DNA from: Puniceicoccaceae bacterium
GTDB taxonomy: Bacteria; Verrucomicrobiota; Verrucomicrobiia; Opitutales; Coraliomargaritaceae
DNA length: 8,569 nt
Direction: 5' to 3'
NCBI GenBank assembly: GCA_011522825.1
Contig: WTIG01000144.1
Location: 1-8,569 of the forward strand
Part shown: positions 5,102 through 8,569 of the stretch, one piece after another
Layout of the letters: each line of letters begins with the position of its first letter
Position numbering within the stretch: the stretch's first letter is position 1
Position numbers and translations under genes: made by a program
The notes under the pieces: model-generated
Seen by the model: only the letters and a program-made list of their open reading frames with translations
Told to the model about the DNA's origin: nothing
Database searches by the model: none

Positions 5102-6947
5102 TTCATTCCTCATTGCAGTTACTGGAAATAATTCAGCATTATGGTCTCTCTGTTTTGCCATTGGTGCTGGCTGCTTTCTAACAAGCTTATCTCGCAAAAC
5201 TCATCTACCAACATTAGTTTTATTATTGCTTGGTGGTTTTCTATTTGGACCCGAAGGACTTAATCTCTTTGACCCTAAAGCACTCGGTGATTTTTTACCG
5301 ATCTTCATTTCTTTAGCTGTTGCCATTATATTATTTGAAGGAGGCCTGACCCTAGATCTTAGAGAATTCACTCAAACCTCAGTGATTATTCAACGCCTGC
5401 TCACCGTAGGTGTTCTGATTACCTGGATCGGCATCGCTATCTGTATTGTTTTTGTATTCAAAACAAATATCTCATTTGCTTTGCTTATGGGCAGTCTTGT
5501 GATCGTCACTGGCCCGACTGTGATCGTTCCTCTGCTGAGGAGAATACGAATCCAGTCACGCATTGCTAACATCCTTCATTGGGAAGGTGTTCTCATTGAC
5601 TCGATAGGTGTTTTCATTGCTATTCTGTGTTTCGAATGGGTTGTTGAAGGCGGTGGAACGGTAGCCCTTCCTAATTTCATGATTCGCATTTTGAGTGGCT
5701 TACTGATTGGAAGCATTGGTGGCTATTTAATCTACTTGTGCATGGAGCGGAAATGGATACCTGATACTTTAATCAATGCCTTCGCTCTTGCCAGTGCTAT
5801 GTTCATCTTTGGCTTAACCGAACTAATTAAGCCTGAAGCAGGACTGCTATCTGTCACTATAGCGGGAATCATAGTCGGCATCAAAAAGCCCCACCGATTG
5901 AAAGAGATTAAGGCCTTCAAAGCAGAAATCGTTGATTTGCTCATTGGGCTCTTATTTTTAGTTTTAGTGGCACGACTTGAAATCCATCAATTCAAACACT
6001 TTTTCTCTCAAGGTGGATTATGGGTACTGATTGCCGTTATTTTAATCATTCGTCCACTAAGCGTCTTTTTATCTTCTTACAAAACTCAGATTAACTTTCG
6101 CGAAAAACTTTTATTAAGTTGGATCGCACCAAGAGGAGTTGTGGCCGCTTCTATGGCTTCACTATTCGCTATTTCTTTACAAAGTAAGGAAAACCCCATT
6201 GGGGACCCGCTTCTTATGGAAGCCTTTGTCTATTCAGTCATTTGCACAACGGTCCTACTTCAAGGAATGTCTTCTGGAATCGTTGCACGGCTATTACGAC
6301 TGCAAAGGCCCGATCCTAATGACTGGATAATCATTGGTGCCCATCGTTTTGGCCGAGAACTCGCACAAGCGATGGATTCCCATGAAGAACGTTCAATCAT
6401 CCTTCTAGATACAAATCCAACCAATGTAAAACTAGCCAAAAAACAAGGACTTAAAGCCTTGCTTTGCGATGGTATGGAAGCCGAGGAACTCTACGAAGAA
6501 GAGCAATCACTCTTCGGAACGGGTTTCGTTTTAGCCCTTACAGACAATAGCGAACTGAACCAGCTGCTTATGCAACGATGGGCAGAGCAATTAAGCCGTG
6601 ACATTGTTTATGGATGGATTCCTGCAGACTATGCCCCTTCTATCACCAATATTATTGGTCAACCAATCTTTGGAAATTTAGATCCTCCAGCCGTTTTAAG
6701 CAGCGAATTAATCAAACGTAATTTTACAATAGAAACTATTAGCGTAAACGATGCCACTTCTTTTGAAATTCCTGATACGATTCCTCTAGTAATACTTAAG
6801 GGCAAACAAGCCAAACCCATAGACCTAAAAGAATCACTTGAAAATCAAATCAAAGATGGTGATTCTCTTATCGTATACCAAAAACAACACTTTCAGGATG
6901 CCTCAAAAAACAGTACTGACCATTTGCAAAAGGAGCTTAAAATCTAA
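5094..6947 (+). CDS. CPA1-type Na+(K+)/H+ antiporter with C-terminal TrkA-N (RCK) domain
   Basis: The 617-residue protein has about 12 hydrophobic segments in residues 1-395, then a cytosolic part. Antiporter signatures are LVLLLLGGFLFGPEGLN (about 41-57), ILFEGGLTLDL (79-89), VTGPTVIVPLLRRIR (138-152), WEGVLIDSIG (163-172, supplying the membrane Asp169) and WIAPRGVVAASMAS (343-356). A Rossmann TrkA-N domain follows (about 410-500) with IIIGAHRFGRELA (GxxxxG) and ILLDTNP, where the Asp would contact the nucleotide ribose. An RCK_C-like stretch (about 545-597) ends IKDGDSLIVYQ. It should exchange Na+ or K+ for H+ across the inner membrane, with gating by NAD(H) or a similar ligand. I chose ATG 5094, which overlaps the cysE stop by 8 bases and suggests translational coupling. 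A TTG at 5073 would add seven residues (MACAKCL) and is less likely. The ion and the ligand cannot be told from sequence. Confidence 0.9.
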   Translation: MIDSFLIAVTGNNSALWSLCFAIGAGCFLTSLSRKTHLPTLVLLLLGGFLFGPEGLNLFDPKALGDFLPIFISLAVAIILFEGGLTLDLREFTQTSVIIQRLLTVGVLITWIGIAICIVFVFKTNISFALLMGSLVIVTGPTVIVPLLRRIRIQSRIANILHWEGVLIDSIGVFIAILCFEWVVEGGGTVALPNFMIRILSGLLIGSIGGYLIYLCMERKWIPDTLINAFALASAMFIFGLTELIKPEAGLLSVTIAGIIVGIKKPHRLKEIKAFKAEIVDLLIGLLFLVLVARLEIHQFKHFFSQGGLWVLIAVILIIRPLSVFLSSYKTQINFREKLLLSWIAPRGVVAASMASLFAISLQSKENPIGDPLLMEAFVYSVICTTVLLQGMSSGIVARLLRLQRPDPNDWIIIGAHRFGRELAQAMDSHEERSIILLDTNPTNVKLAKKQGLKALLCDGMEAEELYEEEQSLFGTGFVLALTDNSELNQLLMQRWAEQLSRDIVYGWIPADYAPSITNIIGQPIFGNLDPPAVLSSELIKRNFTIETISVNDATSFEIPDTIPLVILKGKQAKPIDLKESLENQIKDGDSLIVYQKQHFQDASKNSTDHLQKELKI

Positions 6948-6948
6948 A

Positions 6949-6970
6949 GAATTCTCTATTTCAAGAATTC
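6949..6970. repeat. Inverted repeat after the antiporter gene
   Basis: GAATTCT (6949-6955) and AGAATTC (6964-6970) form a perfect 7-bp inverted repeat with an 8-base loop, starting just after the antiporter stop. No T-run follows (acgttgacaa), so it is not a canonical intrinsic terminator. It sits immediately before the candidate tRNA promoter. Confidence 0.3.
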
Positions 6971-6973
6971 ACG

Positions 6974-7006
6974 TTGACAAAATTGATCTTTCTCGATTGC
7001 TATTAA
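6974..7006 (+). promoter_or_regulatory. Putative tRNA-Leu promoter
   Basis: TTGACA (6974-6979) is a perfect -35 box. The best -10 candidate is TATTAA (7001-7006), preceded by TG one base upstream as in extended -10 promoters. The 21-base spacer is long. Transcription would start near 7012, just before the mature tRNA 5' end at 7017. Confidence 0.45.
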
Positions 7007-7015
7007 ATTTCAACT

Positions 7016-7101
<86 letters not shown>

Positions 7102-7438
7102 ATATTAATGGGGTATAGATGCCAATAACCCCAAATGCCAAACAAAATCCAGACACATTTTTATTGTAAAATGTAGCCTCAGATGGAGAGCGAGTATGGT
7201 CAGACAATTTAAATGACCTAAGGCATTTAATCAGTTCTCGGCTATTAAATTCTACCCAACATATAATCGCCTTCTAATTCAGATAGGGATATAGTGAGTA
7301 TCTCCCCTAAGTGCTTTAAATAAGGGTTCAGGACAAATAGGGACATTATGTCGTACAACCAATTAATATTATATTCTTTTTATTTAAAAAAAATACAAAA
7401 ATTGTTGACAAACCATTGAAATGAAGTGAAATTTAGGC
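7102..7438. other. 337-base gene-free stretch with several small dyad symmetries
   Basis: I see no convincing gene here on either strand. It holds four small structures. TGGGGT (7109-7114) pairs with ACCCCA (7128-7133) right after the tRNA, and the stem extends past one bulged base but has no T-run. ACATTTT (7155-7161) pairs with AAAATGT (7168-7174). An imperfect hairpin around TAGGGATA (7284-7291) pairs with TATCTCCCCTA (7299-7309). Last is the palindrome GACATTATGTC (7342-7352), flanked by GGACAAATAGG. The last 80 bases are very AT-rich. None matches a riboswitch or small RNA I know. The first may help end the tRNA transcript. Confidence 0.5.
7405..7432 (+). promoter_or_regulatory. Putative promoter of the PEP-CTERM gene
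   Basis: TTGACA (7405-7410) is a perfect -35 box, preceded by a long A-rich tract (7385-7402) that could act as an UP-like element. TGAAAT (7427-7432), 16 bases later, matches the -10 consensus at 4 of 6. It ends 6 bases before the ATG, so transcription would start at or next to the start codon. Confidence 0.35.
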
Positions 7439-8569
7439 ATGAAATTTTTACCCTACCTATTATTAGCTACTTCTACTATTACAGTTAGTTTACAAGCAGC
7501 TAGAATATTGCCCACTCAAGCTAGTGAGAATGCTCAAGAGATTGTTGCGGGGATCAGAAACACTGCCGATTTCGATTGGAACGTAACTAATATTTTCAAT
7601 AATAAAAATTATTTTGAAGATGCTAATAATTTCTTCACAGATGAAAGTAGCTTCTTCCGCTCTGACGGTCAACATGGTAGAGTTGACTATGATCCAAATA
7701 CTAATGCTTTCCTCAATGCTAAGAAAATGCCGATTGATCACAATAAAAATGGTAAGGCGCTTAAGAGTTTCGCACAAAGTGATATTAGAGGTGCCGGCGC
7801 AAAAGGCTATAATGCATTTGGTACCACAAAATCATATTCCCTAGGTTCTGACGATACAGTTACTGGCGTCGGTGCAGGTACAGGTAATGGAAATGAGAAG
7901 TTTGAAATCTTTGGTGGTGCCACTGGGACTAACATGAACATAGATATTTCTTTCAGAAGTAAATCAGATGCTGAAAAATGGGGTAGCCACAAAAATAATC
8001 ATGATGAGACATCACCCATTGGTGGATCCCCACTTGTTGGTAATGTTATGAGGCTACACGGCATGGGTATCCAAGCAGCAACAGCTGATGGACGTGTAAA
8101 AACTAATCCTTTTGTTTTAGCATCTAACTATACTCAAGCAGATTTTGATGCCACTTATAGCCTTACAGAATTAGAGGAACTTATCAATGGATGCTTATTC
8201 CTTGGATGGCTTAATACATCCATCGACGGAGATCCTACTACTGTTGGTGACGGTGATAGATGGGTACACGCTGTACAAGGTAATTATGATAATATGCCAG
8301 ATAATCCTAATCGTCACCACGAACACGGTGTTATTGGTCAGGCTATTATTAGTACAGTAGAGGATTATATCGCTGGAACAGCTACATCTATAGCCGGTCT
8401 TACAAAAGAAGCAGGTACTATTAGAGTTGGCGATCATGGTGGAGATCCTGACACAAATGTAGTTTGGGCTGTTATTGATCATAACAGTGACTTTGCCGTT
8501 GTACCGGAACCTTCAACCTACGCTTTAATTGGTGGTATTATTTGCCTAATTAGCGTAGCACTTAGAAGA
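7439..8569 (+). CDS. Secreted PEP-CTERM sorting domain protein (open at right edge)
   Basis: From ATG 7439 the frame runs 377 codons without a stop to the last base of the window. Residues 1-20 (MKFLPYLLLATSTITVSLQA) look like a Sec signal peptide. The mature part is rich in Asn, Asp, Gly and Ser, contains DGDRWVHAVQGNYDNM and a His-rich NRHHEHG, and matches no enzyme family I recognise. The end is a textbook PEP-CTERM tail: VPEPSTYALIGG (PEP at residues 356-358), a hydrophobic helix, then Arg-Arg at 376-377. Only the stop and perhaps a residue or two should be missing. In this system the protein is exported, recognised by an exosortase in the inner membrane, cut near PEP and placed at the cell surface or in exopolysaccharide. 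No exosortase gene is in the window. The ATG has only AGG one base before it, too close to act as a normal ribosome site. Sorting type is sure; function is unknown. Confidence 0.88.
   Translation, partial: MKFLPYLLLATSTITVSLQAARILPTQASENAQEIVAGIRNTADFDWNVTNIFNNKNYFEDANNFFTDESSFFRSDGQHGRVDYDPNTNAFLNAKKMPIDHNKNGKALKSFAQSDIRGAGAKGYNAFGTTKSYSLGSDDTVTGVGAGTGNGNEKFEIFGGATGTNMNIDISFRSKSDAEKWGSHKNNHDETSPIGGSPLVGNVMRLHGMGIQAATADGRVKTNPFVLASNYTQADFDATYSLTELEELINGCLFLGWLNTSIDGDPTTVGDGDRWVHAVQGNYDNMPDNPNRHHEHGVIGQAIISTVEDYIAGTATSIAGLTKEAGTIRVGDHGGDPDTNVVWAVIDHNSDFAVVPEPSTYALIGGIICLISVALRR

Noticed and set aside
7109..7133. Intrinsic terminator after tRNA-Leu
   Set aside because: A stem with four G-C pairs is present, but no T-run follows (aatgccaaac), so it is listed only as structure in the spacer.
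7300..7438. A sigma-54 promoter, as found before some exosortase-linked PEP-CTERM genes
   Set aside because: I found no TGGCAC-N5-TTGC-like motif upstream of 7439. A TTGACA-type promoter fits better.
7490..8482. Open frames on the minus strand within 7490-7777, 7807-7992 and 8195-8482, and a plus-strand frame at 7614-7844
   Set aside because: They lie over the continuous 377-codon PEP-CTERM frame, show no protein-like motifs and are best explained as shadows of it.

Overview
The window is AT-rich bacterial chromosome (roughly 40% G+C by eye). It is densely coded and consists mostly of housekeeping genes. The last gene encodes a secreted protein with a PEP-CTERM sorting tail. A PEP-CTERM protein, a carboxynorspermidine synthase, a FabD with Leu in place of His before the catalytic Ser, and almost no Shine-Dalgarno sequences together suggest a Gram-negative bacterium of the PVC group (Verrucomicrobiota or Lentisphaerota-like, probably marine). 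This placement is inference; no rRNA or other firm marker is present.

Layout, left to right. Positions 1-572 (+) hold the 3' end of an unrecognised protein gene that enters from outside the window. It converges with sufT at 585-1151 (-), an Fe-S cluster maturation protein. A 68-bp divergent spacer separates sufT from a carboxynorspermidine synthase gene at 1220-2416 (+), the first step of the aspartate-semialdehyde route to spermidine or norspermidine. cysH (PAPS reductase, 2472-3197, +) follows after a 55-bp spacer containing overlapping hairpins. It converges with fabD (malonyl-CoA:ACP transacylase, 3250-4179, -). A 133-bp divergent spacer leads to cysE (serine acetyltransferase, 4313-5101, +). 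The stop of cysE overlaps the start of a CPA1-type cation/proton antiporter with a cytosolic TrkA-N domain (5094-6947, +). A tRNA-Leu(UAG) with encoded CCA lies at 7017-7101 (+). A 337-bp gene-free stretch precedes the PEP-CTERM gene at 7439-8569 (+), which is open to the right edge.

How the genes fit together. CysH makes sulfite from PAPS and CysE makes O-acetylserine, so the two arms of cysteine synthesis flank fabD but lie in separate transcription units. SufT depends indirectly on cysteine sulfur through Fe-S assembly. The antiporter appears translationally coupled to cysE with no obvious metabolic link. The remaining genes look like single units.

I found no mobile element, CRISPR array, defence cassette or biosynthetic cluster. 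The most useful observations are the PEP-CTERM gene without a stop in the window, a CysE lacking the C-terminal Ile used to dock CysK, the variant FabD nucleophile elbow, the near absence of Shine-Dalgarno sequences with promoter-like motifs very close to starts, and competing hairpins just before cysH.
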